A DNA stretch of 64,000 bases from Nymphaea colorata (Eukaryota; Streptophyta; Magnoliopsida; Nymphaeales; Nymphaeaceae): positions 9,064,001 to 9,128,000 of the forward strand of contig NC_045150.1 in NCBI RefSeq assembly GCF_008831285.2, written 5' to 3'. Numbering within the stretch: the first letter of the stretch is position 1; each line of letters opens with the position of its first letter. The notes below the pieces were generated by a model. The model did no database searches and was not told the origin of the DNA. It saw only the letters and a program-made list of their open reading frames with translations. Shown here in pieces: positions 26,938 through 40,264 of the stretch. Made by a program: the position numbers and the translations under genes.

Positions 26938-27110
26938 CGAGATCCGCGGCGCTGCTTACATCAGACGAAGAAAACACTCTGAAAGTATCAGTAGAAAGGC
27001 AACAGAACAGAGGGATTCAGGGCTGAGACTTTTCAAATCCGTTGACACACTGAATGAATTGAAGCTGAGAGAAACCAAACAAATAAGCAGCCTAAAAAGA
27101 AAAAAAAAAT
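26938..27110 (-). other. Probable first 5'UTR exon of the apyrase gene
   Basis: A strong splice donor (GATCTCG|GTAAGAAG, exon end 26938) lies about 1.45 kb upstream of the apyrase ATG, and a TATA-like box lies just upstream at 27137-27147. The intervening sequence has no coding frame, so a leader exon spliced over a long 5'UTR intron is likely. The 5' limit is a guess from TATA spacing, and the acceptor was not fixed. Confidence 0.45.
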
Positions 27111-27136
27111 CGTTCAGAAAATGGGAATCGAACTCG

Positions 27137-27147
27137 AAATATATAAA
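27137..27147 (-). promoter_or_regulatory. TATA box of the apyrase gene
   Basis: The minus strand reads TTTATATATTT, with a transcription start expected about 30 bases downstream (near 27110). Its placement before the leader-exon donor at 26938 supports the call. Confidence 0.4.
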
Positions 27148-27670
27148 CGGGGAGACTCGGGCAGAGGGAGGAAGAGAGAGGGATGGGCGCATTAAGCTGG
27201 AAGGCATTTAGAAAATACATGTTAATTCATTACCAAAAGTCCTTCTGGTCCTTGTCGTTTTCGTTATTATTTAATTGAATTTCGTATTGTTCTATAAAGC
27301 GGTGAAATGAATTATCGTTTACTTATTAACAACGACATCTTTGCTTACTACTAAATAAAATAACACCCATGTCAATAGGCGAGTTAGAGACGGGGTCATA
27401 ATCAATATTCCAAGATTGATAGCGAAAAATGTATGACGACCATACAACTTAAATGGGATTTTATAATTAATGAAAGAACTTTAAGGGGTTGTGGCTGGCG
27501 GCAGTAACGCTACTACTATCTCATAAATCTGATATAAAAAATGACGCAGATTTATGAAATATTGAAACAAGTATTTCATGAATATTTCATGAAAGTAAGC
27601 CTTTTTTCAGTTTCTATCATGCCAAAATTACAAGTCTCATGTTTATAGTTTGATCAAGAGAATTCACTTA

Positions 27671-27859
27671 AAGGTGTGTTTGAGATCCAAGGTTGATTTA
27701 AAATCCTTTTTGTGTGAGACTCATAATGTAAACAAACACCAAATTTTATCACACTAAGAGAAAAGGAAGATTTGAAATCATCAATTTATAGCAGGTTTTA
27801 AGTCGGATGGGCAGAGAGTCTGCCCTTAAATCTGCATATTTGAGTCTATCAAATGCCCC
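27671..27859. mobile_element. Tourist-like MITE (PIF/Harbinger), 189 bp
   Basis: Flanked by TTA on both sides (27668-27670 and 27860-27862), the PIF/Harbinger target-site size. The left end reads AAGGTGTGTTTGAGATCC and the right end, reversed, GGGGCATTTGATAGAC: imperfect terminal inverted repeats of the same GGGGC-TTTGA style as the elements at 39913 and 43866. No coding capacity. The mismatches suggest an old insertion. Confidence 0.5.
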
Positions 27860-28184
27860 TTACTTTGAAAACCAGGATTTTATAAAAATAATCATGAAAA
27901 ACTTGATTTTGGTGTCATTCAAACACTAAAAAAGGAGCGAAAAATGTATGTTGAAGTGACATCTACCATAGTGTTAAATGATGCATTCTGAAAATGTCAT
28001 CTAACAAAAAAATATCATCCACCAAATGTCGTCCTTGACTTGCATATTAAAAAAAAAAGTTGTTTAAAAGAAAACGGAATGAAATATGATGTGCAAAAGC
28101 GCGAATTTGGAAGTCAAGTCGTCGACGAACATTAAGCCGTGACGCATGATGCAAATTTAATATATGCGTTACTCGGAGGGGTGA

Positions 28185-28640
28185 AGTTAAAAAGCTCGGC
28201 TCTTGAACGAGAGATCGAGTCGAGTCATTTGTTTAACGAGTCGAGTTCGAGTTTATGATTCAACTTGTTCAAATAATCGAGTTGAGTTCGAGCTCAACAC
28301 ATAACCGCCGAGTCGAGCTCGAACCAGAATCGAGTTTGTCGGGCCTCAATCAAGTCAATATATTCAAACGAGTTTACGAGTTTGCTGAGCCTTAATCAAG
28401 TGGAGCTCGAGCTCATCACATAATGATGAATATTAATTCTATTCTTGAGCCCTAATTGAGTCGACCTTGAGCTCCATGTAATGATGAATATAAATTTTAT
28501 TCAAACGAGTTTGCCAAGCCTTAATCGAGTCAAGCTCGAGCTCAATACATAACTGTAGAGTCGATCCGAGTCAAGTCGGAGGTTTTATTAGTTGAGCCGA
28601 GCTGGAGCTGACTGAACTCGGGATCGACTCGGCTCGTGTT
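28185..28640. mobile_element. hAT-like non-autonomous element rich in GAGTCGAGCTCGAG
   Basis: Opens with GGGGTGAAG...GCTCGGCTC and closes, reversed, with GGGGTGAACACGAGCCGAG, a partial terminal inverted repeat. Inside, a unit of about 75-80 bases (AAACGAGTTT-GCC-TTAATCAAGT-GAGCTCGAGCTC-ACATAATGATGAATAT) is repeated with divergence. No clean 8-bp target duplication was found. A related copy lies at 40430-40710. hAT assignment rests only on the general look of the ends. Confidence 0.5.
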
Positions 28641-29557
28641 CACCCCTAGTTATTGAACCGTGTGTTTGAGACATCCACTTATTCCTGCATAGTGATGCAA
28701 ATATTGTCCAGCTCTAGTCAGTTGTTTTTTTTTTTACTTCGAAGGTTTATAATTGTTTTTGCTAAGTATTGTGCATCAAAGCAGTACTTATGAGAATTAA
28801 ATTGATAACTAGACTTTTACTGGTTTATCAGTGAATATATTTTAATAGAATTAGGTTCACATGTGAGTTAAATTCAAACTATAATTTTTAAACCCTAATT
28901 TACATTGGACTTACGTAAGATATAACGTTTATATATAATTAGATCAAACCTTCATGAAATCTTAGTTGAATATCAAATTTGGATTCAAACATACTCGTAA
29001 AACTACGTATACCAAAGTTGAATTTGATTAATGTTTGGTCCAAATCTCTTTACGGAGACCAACTAGACCGATTCTAATCATACAACAACTACATACATTC
29101 GATTCAGTGAACCACATTGAACTGTCACTAACAACTTTATTACAATTAGCCAAGTAGTTTTTTTTTTTTTAAATTTTTGGCATTGAGGAAGAGCCCTAAC
29201 AAAACAAATGGCCTTTTAAAGACAACACCGAAATGAAGGTTCATTAGTTTTCATGACTTCTAAATTAGAGTAGGGTTGAGAATCGGCATTGGGTAAGGTG
29301 AGCTTGGGCCGAGCCACAGCTGGACTAGGTCTGACCTGATTATAAAACATAGTTAATAATAACACTAATAGTAATATAATCGATAAGAACTATGATACAT
29401 ATAAATAATTATAAGATATATAATTTAAATAAAATAATATTTTAAACAAATTATCCATTGACTCAAATCAATTCAACTCTCAAATTTAAGGTTCAGGCTT
29501 AAGCCTCAACCTTGAGTAGGGTGAGTTACCCATATTATCCTTAAATTTTAAACTTTA

Positions 29558-29646
29558 GGTGAGCGAGAGGTTCCCACTGCTCGAAAGAGGAGACCTCAAA
29601 GCCTCTCATTTTCTTTACCTTCAGATCCTGAACTGTGTCGGTGTCA
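29558..29646 (+). repeat. Dispersed repeat, copy 2 (GGTGAGCGAGAGGTT family)
   Basis: Aligns with 12801-12890 in the same orientation, with a 3-base gap near the start and scattered substitutions. The surrounding sequence is unrelated, which fits an inserted element rather than a segmental duplication. Confidence 0.7.
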
Positions 29647-30262
29647 TAAAATTAAAGGTGTTTGTAATTAAAAAAAGGTTCTAAATTAATCTTAGTTTCC
29701 GTTTAGTACAAGAAACTGCCAATACCAGCTTTAAAAAAGCAATTTTAAAATTTAAAAGTAATCATAAATGATCCATTATTAATATATCGGCCGATTTCTT
29801 GAGGGGGGGCCGTGTATATTGCCATAAGCCAGTCAGGTACTTTGCAATAACCGCAAATTGGATGGATATTAATTTCTTCATTTTTTTAACTTTTAAAATG
29901 GTTGACCGCAATTGCCGCCAAATTTGTTGTTTGTGGAAAGCCGCCTCCGTGTAGGCTCCAAAAATATCTTCGGCTTTTTTGGATCCACATTCTAAACTTC
30001 GGCCGTATGTTTCTAAAACCCACTAAATTTATCGGTTATTACTTTCAGTATACTTTTCATTAATGAATATCAAATGGCCCCTTGGCAAAACTTTAGTTGT
30101 TTGCAAGTTTATAAGAAGAAATCCATGATTTGTAAATTTGAATTGATTAAGACCGGTTTAAAGCACACCCTAAATGAGTTCTCCATGAAATCAACTCTGG
30201 TGAGAGAAACTGTAGGGCATGAAAAGGGCAAATGTTTAGGGTTTTCTTTTTTGTCTCTTCAA

Positions 30263-30395
30263 TGGGTTGTTTGGCGCTCATGAATTTGTTCCAAAAAATT
30301 AAGACATGTTAATGGTACACTAATTTCAATGGTTTATAAATTTCTCGACAAATTCATAAGACACTCTTATAGTATTTTTGATACCAAACAACCTT
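30263..30395. mobile_element. Short MITE with GGTTGTTTGG ends
   Basis: The left end reads TGGGTTGTTTGGCG followed by CATGAATTTGTTCC. The right end, reversed, reads AAGGTTGTTTGGTATC followed further in by TTATGAATTTGTCGAG. Terminal and subterminal inverted repeats match in the same order, so the whole 133-base unit can fold back. No coding capacity; family uncertain. Confidence 0.5.
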
Positions 30396-32051
30396 GAAAG
30401 GGACAAAGACCATAGGGTCGTAGAAGACTTGAACTGGTATCTAAGGGATGTAGCGGTTTCAATTTTCTTTCAAAGCAAACACTGAAGGGATGGTTCTAGA
30501 ACCCATTATTGAACTTGTTGCGTTTGAATTGAATGATTGACTCATTTACAGTGTGTTTGATTACTTTAAGTTTTAGATGCCACACACACTTTCTTGCTGA
30601 TACAGCAAAAGATTCTTAGAAGACTTTGCAATTCATGTAATCATGATTTGATTTTCTAAGTTATCCAAAATCCGTACTTAAAACCCTTATCATAAACTTT
30701 CACATTGAGAAAATGCAAGATTTAAGATTAGCGAGGTGAAGGTCTGAATTTACACATTCATGGACCTCAAATCTTGAAAATCTTAGATAAGAATAGATAA
30801 GTGCTGCACTTTAACTTATATATCAGTTGTCTCCTATTTGCAGTACAGAGGGTTGACGTCATTGAAGTTCGAAACAACACTAGCCACCTACCAAGCCCCA
30901 CCATTACACTAAATTCTTTTAAGATGATCAAGGGAAATTTGGAACTTAACCCTTATTTATTCAATAGGCCTGAAAAGCACGCACATACAGTAGTAAGGTC
31001 CAAGTTTCCTAGGGGCCAATCACGTGTTGCCACGTCTTCGTTAGATGAAGAACGCAGTCTGGAAAACACTTTTTTGAAATGTATGTTCCATGGAAAAGGC
31101 AGTTCAATGCTATACATAAAAAATTGAGGCGGCTACTGAAAAATCGTTAACAATGTAGGGTCATTTCGGTTATCTATTCGATCGCCGGCCCGGCGGCCGA
31201 ACTCGCGACTTAGTCCCAAACTGCGGGCCGGAAAGGAGACAGTTTTAGGCGCAAATGCAATCTTCAACGCCTCCGCTGACATTCAAATCAAATATTCAAG
31301 AAGCTATTTTCCTATACATTACACTTGTTGAATGAATACAAAATATATCACCCATCACTTATCACTTCTTAGTTTAGGTGGGCTGCCAAATTTTGCTGGA
31401 TGGATCTTTTTTTTTTTTAAATCTGTCATGGTCTTGCAAGACTTTTAAAAGTGGTTTTTGGAATTTTTAGCGACGAACTTTCAAAAAAGTGGAATCAGAA
31501 AACAAGACAAGTTGCTCATGGTTTTGTTTCACTTGGGTTCAACTTATTCTCTTTTTATTGTCTTTCAGTTTTACACTCAAAAACTACAACTTCAAGTCGA
31601 GAAAAGGATTGTTGTTAGCCGCTTAACCGCTGAATAGTAATACATTGTTATTGTCTTATAAGTTGTTGGCTGAACTTATAAAACAACAGATAAGCACTGC
31701 CAGTTGCCGGAAAAGATTGGCCCCAATACAAATGCAGATTTTCCTTATTTATTTGATGAAAAATTCACTAAGGTGAATCGATTTAATATGAAGGAATTTC
31801 TTTTTTATGATGAAAACAAAAGGTGGTAGAAGTCGCTTTGGAAAGAGCAATGAAATAGAAAAAAGAAAAAAAAGTTTGCCCAATACACATTTTTATCAAG
31901 TAAATTCTCGAATTCCACCTTTATATTATGAGGAAGCACCTTCCGTTACTCCTTTTAAGCCGTCAATAGTGAGATTGCTAGGCTGACGCTTACTTTTGTG
32001 GAGTCTGAATTCTCGCATGCTATCCGTTGTTCAAGCGCAATGGTGCCTAAT

Positions 32052-32252
<201 letters not shown>

Positions 32253-33463
32253 CAGGAAGAAGGACATCGCCGCATTTTCTAGAAAGGGGAAGGCAACGAC
32301 GTTGTCTGGTCTTATCTACATTATTGGCTAGAATCCCAATTGATACTGGCCGGCTGACATGCACGTTGAAGACAAAATTTCTTGGTAAATATTTAAAATT
32401 TATGAATCAAATTTTAAATATATTCATAGAAAATGGCCTCGTACCATATTCCAGTCAATATGGACCAATCAATAGTGGTTCAATGGAACCCCAAAAAAAA
32501 AAAAAGATAGAGGAGCTGGTTTTCCATTGTCTACGGGCTGACAATAAGTGATATCCGATTAAAAAATCAGATCAGGTTTGGATTTGAGAAGTGATATTCA
32601 ATCAGATTCAGATTTAAGTAAATAACCACTTTTCAAACCCCCTCGATCGACCAGATTTGGATTAGGATGTTGATTGAATGCTGTTTTAAATAAGTATCTT
32701 ATAGTTAATGTCCATAATGCGGCTTGGATCTGGTTTAAAAGTTGGATTCTGATTCAGATGTTAATCTAAAAGTTGGATTCGGTTGTTATTCAGCTTGTAA
32801 AAATCCATTTTGAACTGGCAGAGGTGCTGATTGAGTGAATCTGCTGATTCACCGGTTCAGATGTTGAAGCACTTATGAATCGGCCAAAAAAATATCCCAA
32901 AACCATCTTTCAAAGAAATATATAATATAAAATTTTAAATAAAAATACAAAAAAAATCTAAACTATTTAAAAAGTTTGTTAAAGGTTAACTCATGGCTCC
33001 TTTGAATCGGCCATCGTCGGAAACCCAGTCGATTCAAGCCGTCGTTCAGGCCAATTCTGACAACATTGCCGGTGAATCCTGTAATTATAATTCTCGACAT
33101 GAACTCTTTAACAGATCCTTCTAAAAGTGAAATTGAAATGAACATTTCTGTTACCTTCTGCGGGAAGATAGTGTAAGCCTATGTTTCATTTATTTACTAA
33201 TCATACACCAAATACCATGTGATACAACACAAGACCTACCAGATTATGTGGGATCCAATAAAAAGGAGGCCAAGCTAGTCCATGTACTAGCCTGCTGCAA
33301 TTCTGTATACAAAAAACTTTTTATTGGAAAAAAGGAAAAGAAAAGAGCAGGGGAAGAAAAGGGAAGTGGAGAAAGCCAAGTTCAGAGCCCACCAACTGTT
33401 GCTGCCCCCAGAAACTTCACTGCAACTGGCTGGAATCTGGGCACCCTTACAACTGGGACTGTC

Positions 33464-36400
33464 CTATACTTGAACAACTTCAGCAGTATCTTTTGTTAGG
33501 CCAAGAAGCTCGCTTTTATCCTCAGCAGGCACAGCGAATGAAGACAGATCTTTCACTTCCTCGCTCTTCAGCAGGAAGTAAGGGGACTCCACGTCCCTGT
33601 TGCTGTTGGAGACTCCTTGGAATGGGACTCTCTCCACAATCTGCTTTCTCAGTATGTCGTGCAGCCTGCCAAAGAGCTTCTGTTTCACCGTCTCGAAGGC
33701 TCTGTCCAAGTTTTCAATCTGAAAAAAGGAAAAGAAAACAAAACGGAGCTTGCTACTTAGCCATAAGCAGGGGAAATGTAAAACCCATTTAGGAAAACCA
33801 CATAAGGTAAACCTAACTTGTGGGGATAGTTCGTCCCTTTTTAGGTTCATGTGTTTAAAGAAAAGTGATTGAAGCCTGTCCAAAGTTAAGTGGGGTTGGC
33901 TTTAGCGCAGCCCATTTTCCAGCACTGCCTATAGGTCTTGATCTGATTAGTTACCTGACTGATTTTACCTAGTTAAAAATTTGCTCTGAGTGACAATAAT
34001 TTGCAGTATGAGCAATACAGTCTTCTAGTCTCTTGAAAGTTTTCAGATGTTCTTCTAAATGTATGCAAGAGATGCTACTAGGATTGGCATCTATGGTCAT
34101 CTAGAATACCAGATTGCAGGCAGATAATGTGAGGAACTGTCGAGAGCATACCTGCGCAGTCGCGTTAACATTGTACATGAAGAGCCCGTAGTATAGATCG
34201 AAGCTGTCACTAATTGTGTTCTCGGTCTGCATCGGAAAACAATCTCAAATGAGACCCACTGTTAAGCAGAAATTACTGCAGAATGGACAACCAAAGAAAT
34301 CTGTTTGCCTCAAATTAGCCTACCAATTGGAGGAGGGTCTCATAGCCCTTGGTGTTGATGGGTGTTGATTCCAAGTTCAGATACGATAAGATCCTACACC
34401 AAGAAACGCTCTGTAAGTAGAATTCAGAGTCTCAGACATTCGACAGATTCATGATGAGTGCTGGACTAAGAAGCGGTGGCGTTTGAGCTTCAGTACGCAT
34501 CATAATCACCGAAAGAAGGCGTTTCCTGCATTCTCTTTGCTGTAGCGAAAAGGCAGACTACAGCAATGAGCCCCTAGTAGACCTTTTTTGTAAGGACACC
34601 CGACACTTCGTTTTTCTGAACGCATTTTTTCGATTTAAGTTTCAAAAAAGGACCATCTTCTACATTTTCTTTAATAGGGAAAACCTTTTTTTGTAAAATG
34701 TGTCAATAAGGGCATTAAAATAAGCTTCTATTAACCTGATAATAGAAATATTAGCTAAAATAATTACTGCGTCAGTAATTAATCAATTTATATACGTCTT
34801 AGTAAAGTTCCAGTATGTACAAGAAAGCCAAAACAATGCAGATATCCTATTAGAGAGCAAATGGAACCATATCAAAGGGCATTATACGGAAAGAATAGGT
34901 ATAATATTTTCAGAATGGGTTGTAATCAAATACATCTGCTGGAAAGGCCTTTTATTTTGGAATTTTCATGATGTGGGCATTTGAAAATAGCCAATCGTAC
35001 ACTGCGGGCTTGCAGGTGGACATATCCTGTTCAGAATATAACGACAATCTTTGCAGTTATTATGCAAAAAACTGGGATAGTCCGTCAAAGATTCACAAAA
35101 TTACACATCTGCATTTTCTGCAGTGGCGTAGCCATAATTGGTGTGGGCAGTTGTTCACACCAGTTTTTTAGAAGTTTTTTATTTTTAAATAAAAATCTTA
35201 AATATTTATTCTTATATATATATATATATATATAAGTACCCCCACCATATGTGAATAGTTTTAAACAAGTGTTTCTCTAGCGAATTTTTCTGGCTCCGCT
35301 ACTGATTTTCTGTCTACAACATCATAAAATGCATCAATGACATACCTTCCAATGGTATGAGTAATGAACTGGCTCCCAGCCGCATGACGATCATGCTCTT
35401 CACATGTCATCTCCACCATTCGGCAGCCCTGCGACGCGTGTAGGTCATAAATAAGTAAACGCTTCTAAGAGCTAGAATGACGACGCTAAGCGTAGTAAGA
35501 CCAGTGTGATTATGTCCCTGACCTTGGTGTAGATTTTCACAACACAAAAGAAGAAGACAAATGAACAAACACATGAAACTATACAGAAGAAGGTAAAGGG
35601 CTTGCCTCTTGTTCGAAGATACGTAAGAATTGGTTGCATTTCTTGTCTTGAACACCATCTTCGGCGATTCGGACCTTGTCGTAGACAAAAGGAAGCCCTC
35701 CCCATCCATTTTTGCCACTCTCTGGCCCAAACATGGGATGAGTACAGAGGATACCAAACTCCTCTGGCAGCACCTGTTGACACGGAGATCACAACACAGA
35801 TGATGATGATTGATGAACATGAACCGACACCAACCGCTCCTTGGTGCATGGTATATGCACCTTAGATCTATGATCTGGATTTCAATTTGGGATTCATGTT
35901 CCTACTACATAGAAAGACAAAGCAGTTTTGTTTCATATATAGTAGTGCTATTTTTTCTCGGGATCATATGGTTTAGTCTGATGACATTGTTTTGAAATTT
36001 TAAGCTGTTAGACAAGATACCGTGCTCCTATTGTCTCCCAAATGGAACCCACAAGCAACTTTTCTCTCCGACTTTTCTTATTGATCGATGCAGATAGCTG
36101 AGACTCTCTGGTTAATGCAGGGGACCAACAAATTGCTAGTGAGGTAGAAACAATACCATAACCAACTAGGCGTGACTGATATGAAAGCCAGATCTTTCGT
36201 GAGAAATCTTTCCAATGAAGTAAATTTGGAAGGAGAAAAGAGTCCTGGTCATGTACCTCCAGAAGGAGATTCCTGGGGAACTGCTTTACTGATAAAACGT
36301 CGGCAAAGACAGTCCCCCGTTGAAGTTTATGGATCGGGATGCTCCTGAGTACCGATTCCGTCGATAAGATCGACGTGCAGATGAAGATGATGTCCGGTTG

Positions 36401-39275
36401 CTCCTCGCAGAACGCATCGATGCTCCTGGAGAGAAACAAGAACCGCCGGATCAATTAACTGAATTCGAGAAGGCAATCGTCCAATGGATCTGATTAGTGT
36501 CAGGAAGAGCTTGGAGCGGATATGATTCGTACAGGAGCCAACTTACTCATGGAAAAAGACAATATAATCACATGAATATTAAATAATATTGTGATTTTTA
36601 AAATAGAAAAATATTTTTCCACCAACTTTATTCATAAAAGAATAAATTTATCATCTCGGTTCTTTTGCACCACAAGAATGGATCACAATTAAGTTGGAAA
36701 AGCACCAACAAGTGACTGGTTGTAATCACAACTGTGTGGGCCTGATGGGGTCGCACATTGACCAAGTGGCGTTCGAGCGCGTGCCCTGATAGCAGCATCA
36801 TGTGCTTGGGGTGGCGCTGCACGTTGTCGAAAGCCACTGGCGCGTGGCTTTGACTGGCGCTCATTTATGAAACTGGCTAAAGTTTGGAAGTGTTCATTGT
36901 ATCCAAGCTACGAGCCCTCAGCCATGAATCAAAACTCACAATTTACAATTTCTTTGAAGACTCTGATCCATAAAGACCATGATTCTACAAAATAAGATTC
37001 AATAAATACACATAAAAGTTGAACTCTTTGAGGACAATCAAGGTCACAAGTGACAAGCTGCGTCACAAGCATACGTGAAATAAATGACGAATTTAATCTA
37101 GTAAATTAAAAATTTGATTTCCATGGGGGCAAAAGGACCCAAGATTTTTCTTTACAAAGTTTTTTAATCCATAAAAATTAGCTTATACTTTGAAAATAAT
37201 TAACTGAATTTTAAGAGAAAATAGTGTAAAAATATTTTGCAATATCCAAAATGATAAAATATTAAGAAAAAGGATGTCTACGTGTCAATGCTTACGTTGG
37301 CTTGTCCACGTGAAGCAAAAAATGCACGCATAGCGTAACCTGTGGCACGCATGGCAAGTCATTTGGTTTTGTTGGTGGATTAGAATTACTTATGATTTGA
37401 CATTCATTTATAACAAGATCTCACTCTTGATCGTCCGTCTTACACCACTGGCATTGGGTTGTTCAAATAGACAAATATTCTGGTTATATTATGAAGATCC
37501 CCTACCTAGAAAGTAGAAAGCTCTTTCTTCTTAGCATTGTTGGCTATGAGGCCATTGCTTTTCTCTACGTCGAAAAAAAAAGAAAAAGAAATTAATTCTC
37601 AATTCTCACGCCAGCAAGAAGTACGCCGTGTGAACTTTTCTGCACTCTAAAAATCAAAGGTACGAAAAGTCCACACGCCTACCATCTAGCAATCATGTTC
37701 TTTGAGTTATTCAAAATGATTTGTGAGTTATTTTGCTAATAGCAACAAAATTTTTCAATAACAAAGTGGGGATCCCACAGCATAGCGAAACTTAAGATTA
37801 AAATGGTATAATACAAAGAAATTTGCCTACGATTGTTGTACACTACGATTAAAATGGTATAATACAAAAAAAAAAGTTTGTGAGTTATAGGATCTTCACA
37901 TATTCAGATTCAAATTTGGAGTTGAACTATACCTGAATCTGATTATTTACACGGACAATCTAAATCTGACCCATATCAAACTTCTATTTTACATCCAAAT
38001 TAGGCTTGGTTTCTCTATCTGATGTTTACTTTTTTTTTTCTCATATCTGACTTTTTTAAGGAAAATTTTGTTTGGATATCTGATCCAGATCCAATCCATT
38101 GACATGCTTAACGGTTCCTTCACTTTCATGACATGAGGGCATAAAATATGTTCTGATGAGTAGTATTATTAGATGCGGGGCAATTCAAATAGAATGTTAT
38201 TAGTGTTTTTAATAAGTATTTTTGAAATATTACAAAGAAATTTATTATTTTTAATGAACTTTTCAACGTTTTTTCTTGAAAAAAAAGTTACCCATTTGCA
38301 TCTGATTCAGTTGAACCAGTGAAATGACCTATTTACTGACATTTTTTTTGTAGAACGGTTTTCAGAGTAATGCATGTGAGAGACATTTCATTTTAGAGAC
38401 TGCAGGCAACATTTTGTGAATGACAACCTCATCCCAAAATATTAATTTTACATAACAGTGAAAACTGATGCTGTAAAAACCAATCGACCGGTACTTTGAG
38501 AGCTATTGGTAAAAACGTTTACTCTTGAAGTGTCACGTTTTTTAACAGGACACGACTTGCCGCAATTTAATAACTTTAAAATTTACCATTATTAGGAAAA
38601 TTTTATTTTTATTGATTTCTTTTTTGAGAATCTTTTCAACCTTGATTAAATTTTTCCGGTAAACTCTACAGAAAATCAAACCGAATGATGGCCAGAAACT
38701 AAAAGAACGAGTCACTCTCTCCAAAGTCCAGAAAACCTGTCATTCGGGATTGCGAGGCGGCTGCTGCTAAACGGTAAGCGTCAACAGTACTGTCGTTATT
38801 CTTCACGGTAGGTACCGAAATGCGAGAAGCAAGAGGCGAGGGAAGGAGAAAAGGAAAGGGAAAGGCGAGGGACTCACCGGATATACTGAATCCCGTTGTT
38901 CCGGCAGTACTCCGAGTAATCAGTGCGCGACGTCGCAATGACGGTGTGGCCGTATTTAGAGAGAGCTTTAGCCAAGAACTTCCCGAAGTTCCCGAACCCG
39001 ACGATCCCGATCTTGAGGCCCGTAGCCTCCTGATTTCCTCCATCGGGCGGCGTTAATTCGCAGGAGCTCACATGCGCTACCTCCGCTAGTCGGCACTCCG
39101 TCAAGGGCCGCCGGACATTGAGGCCGTGCCTTGTGCCGGAAACGCCAGATGCCGAAGTGAGCCTCCTCTTTGTCTGGACGAGCGCCGGCGCCGGCTTCTG
39201 TGGGCGCCGGCGGGGCTCGTCAGCGATCGCGCGGAATCGAAGCGAGGACGACGTTGAGCACGAGGAGGCAGCCAT
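33464..39275 (-). CDS. TYRA: Arogenate dehydrogenase (TyrA), plastidial
   Basis: Oxidatively decarboxylates arogenate to tyrosine using NADP, the last step of plant tyrosine synthesis in plastids. Seven exons on the minus strand: 38878-39275, 36257-36425, 35606-35773, 35346-35428, 34324-34393, 34152-34226, 33464-33718; all joins stay in phase and give 405 residues. The N-terminal ~85 residues are Ser/Arg-rich, fitting a transit peptide. The Rossmann loop GFGNFG is at 93-98. THPMFGPESG, MVEMTCEEHDRHAAGSQF and HTIGR are family motifs of the TyrA dehydrogenase domain. There is a single domain, as in TyrAAT2, not the tandem fusion of TyrAAT1. Intron 1 is 2.45 kb. Intron 3 starts with GC (GAG|GCAAGC). 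The start is the only Met before the transit region. Confidence 0.95.
37796..37868. repeat. Short direct repeat in intron 1 of arogenate dehydrogenase
   Basis: The 22-base word GATTAAAATGGTATAATACAAA occurs at 37796-37817 and again, identical, at 37847-37868. It looks like a small local duplication inside the long intron. Confidence 0.8.
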
Positions 39276-39912
39276 TCTCTCCGATTCCGATTGTCGCGAT
39301 GGGCGGTCCGGATCAGCTCTCGCAATTTAAAGGCCGGGCGTCATAGCAAATGACAAGGACACCCAAAACTTTTCTGGTATTTACCACGGTCGATTTTGTC
39401 TCTTTCTTTTATCCCTGGGATATTCTTCTCCCTACCCACGTGGTTTTCGTCCATGCTCTAAATCAGACTTTTAACTCGATACCGAAATTGCCCTCATATC
39501 TCAATATTTTTTTTTTGTAATAAATGTTGTGTTTTTTATTTTTAAAAATTTATTCTCTCCTCAATCAAGGATCGTTTGCAATATATATATTATAAAAGTT
39601 TATGAAATAAGTGGTCTAAACAAACATATTATCGTTGTAAGAAGTAAAATCAATTCAGTTTACGCATCAAAAGTTACCAAGTATGAAATTATTTTTGTGA
39701 ATAATATTTTTACTTTTACAAATAGTTGTGCATGAATCACTTCACAAACTATCAATTAATAAAACCATTTGTACAAAACCAGGTTTTCTGAAAAATCATT
39801 TTCTCGCTGCGTCGTCCAAATGCTACCTTAGAGTTATTTTTGATAATTTGTATTGCACTTGTCACAAACATATGTGTGACGAATCGTCTCATATTAGCAA
39901 ACTAGTTAATTA

Positions 39913-40264
39913 AGAAGGCATTTGAGGTACTAGAATTTTGATTTCGTAATCAAAATTCAACCTCAAACTGTAATTGGTATAAACAATTTTTTTTTTTTGG
40001 TTTGATAGTGTGAAATTTTGATTCCATAATTAAAGAAAACTTATTTGATGAGAATTTAGTCAATTAAAACTTTCATTTCTTGTGCTTCAAAGAGATGAAG
40101 AACTTCCACATTTTAGGGAGAGATCATGCTTCTAAAACTTTGGTTTTGAAACGAGCCTATAGTTTTGTAATCAAAAATTCTTTGTTTAATAACACAATTC
40201 CCATTTTTAAAGAATGAAAACAATAATTCTAAACTTTCATTCATTCCAAGGAATCAAACGCCCC
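39913..40264. mobile_element. Tourist-like MITE (PIF/Harbinger), 352 bp
   Basis: Bordered by TTA at 39910-39912 and 40265-40267. The left end AGAAGGCATTTGAGGTACTAGAAT pairs imperfectly with the reversed right end GGGGCGTTTGATTCCTTGGAAT. The interior contains further TTTGAT/ATCAAA words and no coding frame. The ends resemble those of the larger element at 43866-46505. Confidence 0.5.

Noticed and set aside
36628-36864. Minus-strand open frame of 78 codons in a long intron
   Set aside because: No motif, no conserved composition and inside intron 1 of arogenate dehydrogenase.
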